NCBI RefSeq assembly: GCF_002723455.1
Contig: NZ_PDUS01000005.1
Coordinates: 62,001 to 126,000, forward strand
From: Pseudoalteromonas sp. 3D05
GTDB lineage: Bacteria; Pseudomonadota; Gammaproteobacteria; Enterobacterales; Alteromonadaceae
Length of the DNA stretch: 64,000 nt
Direction of reading: 5' to 3'
Shown here in pieces: positions 51,679 to 61,043 of the stretch (positions within the stretch are counted from its first letter, which is position 1; the number at the start of each line of letters is the position of its first letter). The position numbers were made by a program, and so were the translations under genes. Under the pieces are notes generated by a model that saw only the letters and a list, made by a program, of their open reading frames with translations, made no database searches and was not told the origin of the DNA.

Positions 51679-54600
51679 ATGTTTACTATTTGGTCGATAA
51701 GTTTGCTTGCCGTGGTGTATTTAGCCATTTTATTTGCGGTTGCTGGGTGGGCTGACAAGCGTAAAGTTTTACCGTTTAAAGGTTTAACATACGGGCTTTC
51801 GCTAGGTGTTTACTGCACGTCTTGGGCATTTTTTGGTACGACAGCACAAGCTGCAAATAATGGCTGGTGGTTGGCGCCTACTTATGCGGGAACCATTTTG
51901 TTATTTATATTTGGTTGGCAAATTTACTGCCGCATTGCCCACATTTGTCGTCAGCAAAAGCTAACATCAATGGCTGATTTTATTGCCACGCGTTATGGCC
52001 AATCTTCTAGTTTATCGGGGTTGATTTCACTTATTTCAGTGATTGCGATTGTACCGTATATCTCTTTACAATTAAGCGCTACGGCGCAAAGTATTAACCT
52101 GTTAACAGCACAGACTGCCTCACAAAATCCTCAAGTGTGGGCGGACAGCACGTTTTATATTACGTTACTATTAGCGCTATTTGCTATTTTATTTGGTGCC
52201 CGGCGCTTAAAGCCCAGTGAACATAACCCCGGGTTAATTGCCAGTATCGCATTTGAATCTGTGGTTAAGTTGTTGGCATTTATTGTGGTGGGTTTGTATG
52301 TGTGTTTTGCACTATTTGACAGCCCTATGGACTTATTTAATAAAGCCACCGAACTGAATATAGATAAACAAGTGGTAGCGACTCAAAGCCCAACTTATGT
52401 CTACGTTGCACATACCGTATTAGGGGTATTGGCGACGCTGTGTTTACCACGGCAATTTCATATGAGTTTTATTGAAAATAATAACAATAAGGAGCTTGCC
52501 ACCGCCCGTTGGTTGTTCCCCATTTATTTACTTTTGATCAACCTGTTTATACTGCCTATTGCTTATGCGGGGCTTATTTATTTTCAAGGCAGTGATGTCG
52601 GTTACGATACATTTGTTCTGGCATTACCCATGTCGGCAGACAATCCGTTTATCGCACTATTAGCATTTTTGGGAGGCTTCTCCGCGGCAACCAGTATGGT
52701 AATTGTGTCGGCTATTGTGTTGTCGGTGATGATCACCAATGACTTTATAAACCAGTTTATTTTGCGCCGATCCCAATTGAATTCAGGTAGCAGAGGCTTA
52801 AATAAGAACAACTTATTGCATGCACGAAAAATTGTTATCGTGCTGATATTACTGCTTAGTTACTTTACGCATCGAATATTAGGTGAAACAAATACGCTTG
52901 CGAATGTTGGTTTGATGTCGTTTACCCTTGTTGCGCAGTTTGCCCCTGCAATGGTGATTGGCCTATGGTGGCGACAAGCCTCTTGCAAAGGGGCGCAATT
53001 AGGAATTTTAAGTGGTTTTATTATTTGGGGTTATACCCTGCTATTACCGAGCCTAGCAGGTGGTTTAGGGAGTGATAATGGCTGGTTAATTAATGGTCCA
53101 TGGCAGATTGCATGGCTCGCACCGACTGATTTATTTTCCCTTGAGCTGGAAAGTATAAGCCAGGCATTATTACTTTCATTAGGCGCTAATTGTCTCGTCT
53201 ATTTTCTGGTGCCGCTATTTAGCCAAGCCACATTAGCTGAGCGTTTACAGAGCAATAAATTTATTACTCAAGCAACGGACTCTCGTGTTAACGCAGCGCT
53301 TCAGCCGCTAAGTTACAATGATTTAAGCGCTCTGCTGCAACGTTTTGCAGAGAAAGAAGCCAGCCAAATATTGGTCAATGACTATTTCCCTATCGATAAA
53401 AGTAAGTGGAAACAGCCAGCTAATGTTGAATTAGAGCTACTCATTGAACGTGAAATGTCAGCGGTCATTGGCGGGGCGTCGGCAAGGCTTATTTTAGATG
53501 TGGCGAAAAACGAACAGCGCCAACCGCTAGAGCAAGTGGCGGAGTTCGTTGACGAAGCCACACAAGTTCTAAAGTTTAATCGTGACTTATTGCAATCCAC
53601 CATCGAAAATATTCAGCAAGGCATTAGCGTGGTTGACAGTGAACTACGTTTAGTCGCCTGGAATCAGGGCTATAAGCAGATGTTTGCCTACCCAGAAGAT
53701 GCGCTTTTTATAGGTCGTCCAGTGGCTGATATGATTCGTTTTAATGCAGAGCGAGGATTGTTTAGCACTGACGATATAGACACCGAAGTTGATAAGCGTT
53801 TGGCATACATTAAACAGGGCAGCGCGTATAAATATCAGCGCTCACACAGTGACGGTCGGGTATTTGAAATGCAAGGCAACCCTTTACCAGGCGGTGGTTT
53901 TGTTACCACTTACACGGATATATCTGAATTTGTTAAACAGCAAAAAGCACTAACACAAGCTAATGTGAGCCTAGAGGAAAAAGTAGCGGCGCGCACGACT
54001 GCGTTAACGCAAGCAAATCATGAACTATCACAAGCCAAACAAGTCGCAGAGCAAGCCACGGTGAGCAAAACGCGTTTTTTTGCTGCTGCTAGTCACGATT
54101 TACTGCAACCTTTTAATGCAGCCAGCTTATTTTGCTCATTGATGAATGAAAAAGCGCAAGACACAGAACTTAAAGATCTTGCCTTAAATATCAAAAATTC
54201 ATTATCCAGTGCAGAAGAGCTGCTATCGAGTATTTTAGAGCTCACCAAGCTTGATTCTGGTGCATTTAAAGTGCAAGTCAGTGAGTTTTTGGCAAGTAGT
54301 CTAATTGAGCCGCTGCGTAATGATTATGCGGCTCTTGCCAAAGAGAAAGGGCTCGGCTTTGTTATTGAAACCTGCGATGTGCGTTTGATAACAGACAAAG
54401 CATTATTAAGGCGCGTGTTACGTAACTTACTAAGTAATGCAATTCGCTATACAGAGCAAGGTGAAGTGCGATTGAAGATGCAACAGCAAGATGGACATGT
54501 TTCGTTTATTGTAGAAGACACGGGAATTGGCATTGCCACAGCCGACCAACAAAAAATTTATCAAGAGTTTAAACAGTTAGGTGCCAAGCACAATGCAGAA

Positions 54601-55128
54601 GGTTTAGGGCTAGGCTTAGCAATTACTAAGCGAATTTGTGATTTGCTGACTATTCCGTTGGTGATGGGATCTGAGCTTGGCAAAGGCACGCAATTTACAT
54701 TAACCCTGCCTTGTAAAGAGAACTATAACAAAAGCACTACTCAACCCCATGAGCATAACCAAGAGACAGAATTGGGCCGTCTACGTATTTGGCTGATAGA
54801 TAACGATAGCAATGTGCTTGAAGCGCTCAAACAATTACTTGAAAACTGGGGCTGTGCAATTGCCACCGCCACTAACTTAACCGAGCTTGAGCAATTGAAA
54901 GTGGCTCACGATTTACCGCAACTACTCATAGTTGATTATCAACTAGATGACGGTGTGACTGGACTTGACGTTATTGAGCAAGCAGGTCTTGAAACACTGC
55001 CGGCTATAGTCAACACAGCGAATCATGATGAGGGTATTCGAGAGCGGGTGCTAGATGCAGGCTACCCGCTGCTCTATAAACCACTTAAAGCACCCGCCTT
55101 AAAACGGATGATAAAACGGCTAACATAA
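51679..55128 (+). CDS. SSS transporter-fused hybrid sensor kinase (CbrA/NahK-like)
   Basis: 1149 residues: 12-13 membrane segments of a sodium/solute symporter domain (about 1-520, CTSWAFFGTTAQAANNGWW and the GGFSAATSMVIVSAIVLSVM core), a linker, a PAS domain (about 650-750, GISVVDSELRLVAWNQGY), a coiled coil (about 760-795), HisKA with His806 in AAASHDLLQPF, HATPase (about 900-1020) and a C-terminal receiver with Asp1086 in LLIVDYQLDD. Proteins of this kind include CbrA, which links histidine transport to carbon/nitrogen control, and NahK-like kinases. The signal may be a transported amino acid or similar solute. No output regulator adjoins; its tail overlaps the opposing kinase gene by 9 bp. 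Confidence 0.9.
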   Translation: MFTIWSISLLAVVYLAILFAVAGWADKRKVLPFKGLTYGLSLGVYCTSWAFFGTTAQAANNGWWLAPTYAGTILLFIFGWQIYCRIAHICRQQKLTSMADFIATRYGQSSSLSGLISLISVIAIVPYISLQLSATAQSINLLTAQTASQNPQVWADSTFYITLLLALFAILFGARRLKPSEHNPGLIASIAFESVVKLLAFIVVGLYVCFALFDSPMDLFNKATELNIDKQVVATQSPTYVYVAHTVLGVLATLCLPRQFHMSFIENNNNKELATARWLFPIYLLLINLFILPIAYAGLIYFQGSDVGYDTFVLALPMSADNPFIALLAFLGGFSAATSMVIVSAIVLSVMITNDFINQFILRRSQLNSGSRGLNKNNLLHARKIVIVLILLLSYFTHRILGETNTLANVGLMSFTLVAQFAPAMVIGLWWRQASCKGAQLGILSGFIIWGYTLLLPSLAGGLGSDNGWLINGPWQIAWLAPTDLFSLELESISQALLLSLGANCLVYFLVPLFSQATLAERLQSNKFITQATDSRVNAALQPLSYNDLSALLQRFAEKEASQILVNDYFPIDKSKWKQPANVELELLIEREMSAVIGGASARLILDVAKNEQRQPLEQVAEFVDEATQVLKFNRDLLQSTIENIQQGISVVDSELRLVAWNQGYKQMFAYPEDALFIGRPVADMIRFNAERGLFSTDDIDTEVDKRLAYIKQGSAYKYQRSHSDGRVFEMQGNPLPGGGFVTTYTDISEFVKQQKALTQANVSLEEKVAARTTALTQANHELSQAKQVAEQATVSKTRFFAAASHDLLQPFNAASLFCSLMNEKAQDTELKDLALNIKNSLSSAEELLSSILELTKLDSGAFKVQVSEFLASSLIEPLRNDYAALAKEKGLGFVIETCDVRLITDKALLRRVLRNLLSNAIRYTEQGEVRLKMQQQDGHVSFIVEDTGIGIATADQQKIYQEFKQLGAKHNAEGLGLGLAITKRICDLLTIPLVMGSELGKGTQFTLTLPCKENYNKSTTQPHEHNQETELGRLRIWLIDNDSNVLEALKQLLENWGCAIATATNLTELEQLKVAHDLPQLLIVDYQLDDGVTGLDVIEQAGLETLPAIVNTANHDEGIRERVLDAGYPLLYKPLKAPALKRMIKRLT

Positions 55129-56406
55129 TTGCAAGGACACGAATACTTGGGTTCCCGATTTATTTTGTCGGGCGTTAACACTCAGCTCGCCCCCTTGGTT
55201 GCGTATCAATTCGCGACTGATCACCAAACCGATTCCTGCGCCTTGTGCTTTGGTTGAGTAAAAGGGCACAAAGAGGTTATCAGGGTTGGCAATACCCGTG
55301 CCGCTGTCAGTCAGTTCGATCACAACGTTATCGTTTTGCTGTTGCCAGTTAAGTGTGGGAGGCGTGTTACCGCCCGCTTCAAAGGCATTTTTTATCAGGT
55401 TGATAAGTGCTTGCTCAAGCTGGCCTAAATCGGCTGTAAAATTAACTGGCTGAGAAGGGTGAATTTCGAGCTCAGGGAATATTGCCTGTAGTCGTAAGTT
55501 CACTTGCTCGTTATTGATTTGCTGTTTATTTGGGGTGGGGAGTTTTGAAAATGCACTGTAGCTACTTACAAAATCAAGCAAATGTTGGGCGCGTTTTTCA
55601 ATCACTTGCAGCATATCTTGGGCAAGGTCTGGGCTCGGGGTTATTTGCCCTTGCTGTTTCATGGTTTGTAATGATTGGCTCATCGAGTAAATTGGCGTTA
55701 AGGAGTTACGTACCTCATGGTTGAGCACGCGAATTAAGCGCTGCCAAATGTCTTGTTCATTTGCGCGTAGCTGTTGTTCGATTGAAAATAGGGTAAGCAG
55801 TTCGTAGTTTCGCCCTGTGCGCCAAAATGTTTGTGCTGATACGATAAAGCGGCGTTTAAAACGAGACTCTTTCTTTATTTGCCAACTACCGTTGTTATAA
55901 ACCAACCCTAAATCGGCGCTACTTAACCCTTCAACATTAGGTGTTGTTAAGGTGTTTAAAAATGCTTTATTGGTAAAGTAAACTTGCCTGTGAGGGTCTA
56001 AAATAACAATAGGTAAATCAAGCATGCTGGCAAACTCAAACACGAACTCTTCGGTTTGCATATAATGGCGTTTACTTTGCGCTATTTTGTCACTGAGCTT
56101 GGTAAAGTCATTTTTAAGGTTGGCGACTCGCCCGATTTGGTACTGCGCTAAATGCCAACTATTACTCTCGTTGTTAGCCAGTGCATCGAGCTGTGTTCCA
56201 AAGCGTTCGATAACATCAAGGGTTAGCTTGTAGCTTTTGACAACTGCAAACAGGCTTACTGCAACAATGGGGAGTATAATACTAATGCTTGCAAACCAAT
56301 CGAGCCCCCACGTTATTACAAGCAAAATACACAGCAATAATACAATAAACATCACTAAGGCGGCATAACGCATTAGGCGTTGTTCGAGCGATTGAGTGCG
56401 GGCCAT
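55120..56406 (-). CDS. NtrB/NtrY-like sensor histidine kinase (operon 2)
   Basis: 428 residues from ATG 56406, sharing its A with the regulator's TGA stop (TGATG), so translation is coupled; a TTG at 56409 is possible. Two membrane segments (about 14-36 and 39-58), a PAS-like region (130-170), phospho-acceptor His230 in VLNHEVRNSLTPI, N box LINLIKNAFEAG, and GAGIGLVISRELI. Paralog of the kinase at 1577-2830 in order and architecture. The partner regulator is encoded directly upstream. Confidence 0.9.
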   Translation of the reverse strand: MARTQSLEQRLMRYAALVMFIVLLLCILLVITWGLDWFASISIILPIVAVSLFAVVKSYKLTLDVIERFGTQLDALANNESNSWHLAQYQIGRVANLKNDFTKLSDKIAQSKRHYMQTEEFVFEFASMLDLPIVILDPHRQVYFTNKAFLNTLTTPNVEGLSSADLGLVYNNGSWQIKKESRFKRRFIVSAQTFWRTGRNYELLTLFSIEQQLRANEQDIWQRLIRVLNHEVRNSLTPIYSMSQSLQTMKQQGQITPSPDLAQDMLQVIEKRAQHLLDFVSSYSAFSKLPTPNKQQINNEQVNLRLQAIFPELEIHPSQPVNFTADLGQLEQALINLIKNAFEAGGNTPPTLNWQQQNDNVVIELTDSGTGIANPDNLFVPFYSTKAQGAGIGLVISRELIRNQGGELSVNARQNKSGTQVFVSLQLC

Positions 56407-57782
56407 CAAAAGTCTGCTTCTTTTAAATCAAGCTGGTGTTTATCGATTCGTCTGTAAATCGCTGATTTACTCAAGCCTAAAAACTCACCTGCGGCCACAA
56501 CATTACCATTAAATTGCGCCAATGCTTTTTGAATCATCTGTTTTTCAAGTTCTTCCAGAGGCAGCAGGGGTAATGATTCACTCGTTGCGGTGTTGCTTGC
56601 ATCACTACTGGGTTGTTCAAGAATTAAATCACTGGCGTCAATATTGTCGTTATCGCTCATGATTACGGCACGTTCAATACAATGGCTAAGTTCTCGCACA
56701 TTGCCCGGCCACGTGTAGTTTGTGAGCGCCTTGGTCGCAGAGGCTGACAGTGACATGCCTTCACGTTGGTATTTTTTACTGTGCGTTGCAAGTAAATGAT
56801 GGGCTAATTCTATAATGTCTTCAGGGCGCTCACGTAGTGGCGGAATATGTAGTTCAATGGTGTTGAGCCTGAACAATAAATCGCGACGAAACTCACCCGC
56901 CTCAATGGCTTTAGCAAGCTCTGCGTTAGTGGCTGCAATGATCCGTACGTCTGCTGTTTGGGTTTGGCTTGAGCCTAATACTTCAAACTCTTGGCTTTCT
57001 AGTACGCGCAGCATTTTACTTTGTAGCTCAAGGGGGAGTGTGGCTATTTCATCTAAAAATAAGGTGCCGCCATTGGCTATTTCAAAGCGACCTAAACGGT
57101 CTTCTTTGGCGTCGGTAAAGGCGCCTTTTTTGTGACCAAATAATTCGCTTTCAAATAAAGAGGGCGCAATCGCGCCAATATTTACGCTCACATAGCGTTG
57201 CTCGCAGCGGTTAGAGTGTTGGTGAATATAGTTTGCTAGTAGGCTTTTACCGGTGCCATTTTCTCCGGTGATTAAAATACTGGCATCGGTTTTTGCGGCG
57301 CGGTTAGCACGTGTTAGTAATTGTTGCATCACCGCTGAATTGGCGATGTAATCAGTATTTTTTGGTAAGTTCAGTGCTTTTAAACAAGCATTATCGTGAT
57401 TGCTTTTTTTCAGCGTTAGTTGCTGTTGTACAACGCTTGTTAGACGCAGGTTATTCCAAGGTTTCTCAACAAAATCAGCAGCGCCTAATTGCATCGCTTT
57501 TACCGCGACATCTACACTCGCCCATGCGGTCATTACGATAACAGGAATGGTTGAGCCAAGTGATTGCAGTTGCTTTAAAAATCGCAACCCTTCTTCACCG
57601 GAAGTGGTATCGAGGCGAAAGTTCATATCGAGCAAAATAAGGCTAATTGCATTGCTGTTTATAATATCAAGAGCTTGCTCAGGGCCTTGTGCTTCAATAC
57701 ATTGCAAGCCAAGTTGGTTTAAGGCGACGATGGCTGCCATGCGAACATCGGCTTGGTCATCAATTACTAAAATTGGGTCCAT
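56406..57782 (-). CDS. NtrC-family sigma54-dependent response regulator (operon 2)
   Basis: 458 residues from ATG 57782, directly before MDPILVIDDQADVR; the open frame extends 17 codons further but crosses a hairpin and does not resemble the family. Receiver Asp52 in LILLDMNF, AAA+ domain with GENGTGKS, LFLDEIA, and again GAFTDA in place of GAFTGA, then Fis-type helix-turn-helix (VVAAGEFLGLSKSAIYRRI). The upstream inverted repeat near the sigma54 promoter of this operon (62425-62458) is its likely target. The helix-turn-helix differs from the operon 1 regulator, matching the different palindromes. Confidence 0.9.
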   Translation of the reverse strand: MDPILVIDDQADVRMAAIVALNQLGLQCIEAQGPEQALDIINSNAISLILLDMNFRLDTTSGEEGLRFLKQLQSLGSTIPVIVMTAWASVDVAVKAMQLGAADFVEKPWNNLRLTSVVQQQLTLKKSNHDNACLKALNLPKNTDYIANSAVMQQLLTRANRAAKTDASILITGENGTGKSLLANYIHQHSNRCEQRYVSVNIGAIAPSLFESELFGHKKGAFTDAKEDRLGRFEIANGGTLFLDEIATLPLELQSKMLRVLESQEFEVLGSSQTQTADVRIIAATNAELAKAIEAGEFRRDLLFRLNTIELHIPPLRERPEDIIELAHHLLATHSKKYQREGMSLSASATKALTNYTWPGNVRELSHCIERAVIMSDNDNIDASDLILEQPSSDASNTATSESLPLLPLEELEKQMIQKALAQFNGNVVAAGEFLGLSKSAIYRRIDKHQLDLKEADF

Positions 57783-57804
57783 TTTATATGTATAGTCCTG
57801 TCGT

Positions 57805-57825
57805 GGTGGCCCTGTTTGGGCCACC
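57805..57825 (-). other. intercistronic hairpin between permease and regulator genes (operon 2)
   Basis: Perfect 8-bp stem GGTGGCCC / GGGCCACC with a five-base loop, GC-rich amid AT-rich sequence, no T-run on the minus strand. Same gap as the hairpin 4151-4174 of operon 1 but unrelated in sequence. Confidence 0.68.
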
Positions 57826-57835
57826 CTTATCATTA

Positions 57836-60280
57836 TTATTCGTTACGAAGTGCGGCCATGGGTTTGGCTTTAATTAACAGCAATAGTGGCCTAAAGCAGG
57901 CGAACATTGCAATAATCAACGTGATAAACCACGCCATTAATTGTAAACGCACGTCTAAAATTAACCATGAGACAAGCTGTTCTTGCAAGACAAAGTAACC
58001 TGCTATTACGATAATAAGTGCCACGGTAAAGCCAATTAACACTGGGATGATCGCCTCTTTACTCATAAGTTTAAATAAACGTGCCTTTTTAGCTCCCAGT
58101 GCCATGCGAATGCCAAACTCATAACGACGCAGGCCTAGGTTGTAGCTCAAGACCCCAAATATTCCAATTGCCGCTAATAGCAAAGTGAATAGTGCCAAGG
58201 TACTGCACAGAACAACAGTTAAACGGCTCATGTAGAGTAGGCCATCATATTCTTGCTGTAAGTCTTTAAATTGCCATAACGTTAAATGGCTATTGGCTTC
58301 TCTGAGTAGGCTTAATATTTTTTCACTATTGAGTGTGGCACCAGCGTCCATTTTAATCGTAAACATGTAGCTCCATGGTGTCGCTGGCCACCACATGTGC
58401 CGACCAAACGATTCATCATAGTACTTAGGGTGATTAAAATCTTCGGTTACCCCGACAATCTCAAACATTTTATCTTCTAAGCCTTGGTAACTTTTACCGA
58501 TAATATTTGTGTATTCTTGATCGGGTAATAACCAATTCGCAACACTGATAGACACCAATAGCTCATTTGTTTCCCCGCGCATAGCTTGTTCACTGAAAGT
58601 GCGGCCAGCGAGTATCTTGGTGTTTACTAAATCAAAATACTCAGGCCCGACCCATTGGCTTGGGAAGAAGATAGAGCTTTTTCCTTCAACATCGGTCAGC
58701 GTGTTGGCATTTTGCCTTGGCGTTACAGGGCTGTGGCCGATAGCCACATCTTTGATTCCGTCGCTATTTTTTAGTACTTTTTGATATTGCTTAAGTTGTT
58801 CATAGCGCTCAGGGAGTGTTGCATTATTATTGGCTTGAAAAAGTTGGGCAAAGTATAGGTTTTCTGTATCGCTGCCGAGTGGGCGGTTAATGGTTTCAAG
58901 AGATTTGCTTACAATCATCACTGAAAAGCTCACTAATAAAGCAGCTACAAACATTTGGCTACCGATCAGTATGCGCACGGTGCGACCTGAGACCTGTGAT
59001 ACACCGCCTTTACCGCTACTTTGCATTTGGCCACTGAGGGTTTTGTAGTTAATTAAGCGAGCTGTAATAATTGAAAATACATAAGCCAAGGCAATACAGA
59101 TAGCAATGGCAATGAGCACCAAGCTGGTGTCGACGGCTAAGCTATTTACTAGCGGTAAACGGCCTTCGGCTAACACTTTAAACAGCCTAATGCCCCAGAC
59201 TGACAAAAACAGCGCAATGCTGACAGAGATCGTCATCAATATAAGCGACTGCAATAGAATACTATTAAATAACGTTTTACGCTTTGCGCCCAGTACAGCT
59301 TGCAGTACTAATGTTTTGTGTTGCGCCAAGGCACGAGAAAAAAACAACGTGCTCACGTTAAGTACAGCAATAATAAATAAGCCTAAGGCACCGGCAAGCA
59401 TCATTAAACTCAGTTGATCATTATTACCCAGTTCAACCTCGCGATAGGGTGTAACAACAGGGTTTACATCAGTAATACCGCCATTATCAAGCCACTCAGA
59501 TTTAATGGTATCAATTTGGGCTTTTAAATCGGTTTTGACTTGCTCGTTTGTGACGCCGGGCTTTAATACTGCTATTAACTTGAGATTTCTAAAGGTGTTG
59601 GTCCACGGGCTTTGCCAGTCATCATTATGGAAAAAACGACGGTCAGCACTCATTGGTAGCCACACGTCAACCAGGCCCGTTTTAATCATGTATGACGGAC
59701 TAAATTCTTCCGACACGACAGCCTTTATGGTGTAGCTTATACTGCCGAGAGTTTGTAGTGATGTGCCAATTACATCAGGGTCACTGTTTAAGTGCTCGCG
59801 CCAAAATCGTTCTGAAATAACCACACTGTCATCAACCTGCTCTAGTGTGTCACCGCTACTAAAAGGCTGCCCGAGGATAAATTCTGTATTGAGTAGCTCA
59901 AAATATTCGCCACTGACATATAAAATATCTTCTTTGGGCTCCCCTGCAATATTTTTAAAAATCATTTCATTGGCATTGATAATAAATGCATTTTCAAAAG
60001 ATTTATTGTTCTTAAACCAGTGCACCATGGATTGATAACTTTGAAAGCCAGCCGCATCATAATCATCATAAGTGAGGCTTTGTTCGACCACCACCATGCG
60101 GCTTTCATCAAATACATCGAGCGGTTTTAAAAAGTAGCTATTGACTAAACTTAGTACGACAAATAATGCCGCTAAAGTCAGTGCGAGTGTTGAGACAACG
60201 GCGGTGACAAACCCCGGTGCATTCATCAGTGATGCCCATGCTAAGCGCAGTTGGCTACGCGTTTTTGTTAAACGGCTCAT
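57836..60280 (-). CDS. MacB/FtsX-type ABC transporter permease (operon 2)
   Basis: 814 residues with the same doubled plan as the operon 1 permease: N-terminal membrane segment (about 22-47), periplasmic domain (about 60-275), FtsX block (about 280-410), second periplasmic domain and a C-terminal FtsX block (about 690-800, FGVLSYNLGLRRYEFGIRMALGAKK). Start follows the ATPase stop by one base, with GAGGTGG as RBS. Long FtsX permeases of this sort often export peptides or lipids. Substrate unknown. Confidence 0.88.
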   Translation of the reverse strand: MSRLTKTRSQLRLAWASLMNAPGFVTAVVSTLALTLAALFVVLSLVNSYFLKPLDVFDESRMVVVEQSLTYDDYDAAGFQSYQSMVHWFKNNKSFENAFIINANEMIFKNIAGEPKEDILYVSGEYFELLNTEFILGQPFSSGDTLEQVDDSVVISERFWREHLNSDPDVIGTSLQTLGSISYTIKAVVSEEFSPSYMIKTGLVDVWLPMSADRRFFHNDDWQSPWTNTFRNLKLIAVLKPGVTNEQVKTDLKAQIDTIKSEWLDNGGITDVNPVVTPYREVELGNNDQLSLMMLAGALGLFIIAVLNVSTLFFSRALAQHKTLVLQAVLGAKRKTLFNSILLQSLILMTISVSIALFLSVWGIRLFKVLAEGRLPLVNSLAVDTSLVLIAIAICIALAYVFSIITARLINYKTLSGQMQSSGKGGVSQVSGRTVRILIGSQMFVAALLVSFSVMIVSKSLETINRPLGSDTENLYFAQLFQANNNATLPERYEQLKQYQKVLKNSDGIKDVAIGHSPVTPRQNANTLTDVEGKSSIFFPSQWVGPEYFDLVNTKILAGRTFSEQAMRGETNELLVSISVANWLLPDQEYTNIIGKSYQGLEDKMFEIVGVTEDFNHPKYYDESFGRHMWWPATPWSYMFTIKMDAGATLNSEKILSLLREANSHLTLWQFKDLQQEYDGLLYMSRLTVVLCSTLALFTLLLAAIGIFGVLSYNLGLRRYEFGIRMALGAKKARLFKLMSKEAIIPVLIGFTVALIIVIAGYFVLQEQLVSWLILDVRLQLMAWFITLIIAMFACFRPLLLLIKAKPMAALRNE

Positions 60281-60281
60281 G

Positions 60282-61043
60282 CTACACCACCTCTGCAGTA
60301 TCAGTGGTTTCGCTTGTTAGAGCATCATTGCTAAGCGTGTCATTTTGGCGTGCATGCGAGTAAGAGACAATTTCGCCATCGAGTAGTTTTAGCTGAGTTT
60401 TTGCCCGCCCAGCGTAGCGTAAGTCATGGGTTACCATACAAATGGTGGTGCCTTTTTGATTAAGTGCATCAAGTAAGTCCATCACTGCATCGCCGTTTTT
60501 AGAGTCAAGGTTACCTGTTGGCTCATCGACCAATAAAATACTGGGCTTTCCGGCAAGGGCGCGAGCAATAGCAATACGCTGTTGTTGACCACCTGAGAGC
60601 TGGTTGGGCTTATGTTGCGCGCGGTGACCCATTTCAACTTCATCAAGGGCATGTTTTACTGCACTTTGAATGTCAGCTTGGCTCATCGCAGGCTCACGAT
60701 AAGTCAGCGGCAGGGCGACGTTATCAAATACTGATAGCTCATCGATTAAATTAAACGACTGAAAAATAAAGCCAATGTGTAAATTGCGTAGCTCGGCTTG
60801 TTGGTCCATATCAAGGGTTTTGGTATCGACGTTTTTAATGGCATATTGGCCGCCTGTTGGGCTATCAAGCAAACCTAATAACGACAGCAAGGTCGATTTC
60901 CCGCAGCCTGAAGGGCCGCTAATACAAATATAATCACCTTCATGAATAGTCAGGTCGATATCTTTTAAAGCATAGGTTTCAACATTTTGGCTGCGATAAA
61001 CCTTGGCGATGTTCTTTAATGAGATAAGCGTATTGTTGTTCAT
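60282..61043 (-). CDS. MacB/LolD-type ABC transporter ATPase (operon 2)
   Basis: 253 residues from ATG 61043, which overlaps the adaptor stop as ATGA and has AGGAAAG upstream; the frame is open 14 codons further into the adaptor gene. Walker A GPSGCGKST, LSGGQQQRIAIARAL, LLVDEPTGNLD and switch VTHDLRY are intact. The C-terminal 25 residues (SYSHARQNDTLSNDALTSETTDTAEVV) are a polar tail not found in the operon 1 protein. Confidence 0.93.
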   Translation of the reverse strand: MNNNTLISLKNIAKVYRSQNVETYALKDIDLTIHEGDYICISGPSGCGKSTLLSLLGLLDSPTGGQYAIKNVDTKTLDMDQQAELRNLHIGFIFQSFNLIDELSVFDNVALPLTYREPAMSQADIQSAVKHALDEVEMGHRAQHKPNQLSGGQQQRIAIARALAGKPSILLVDEPTGNLDSKNGDAVMDLLDALNQKGTTICMVTHDLRYAGRAKTQLKLLDGEIVSYSHARQNDTLSNDALTSETTDTAEVV

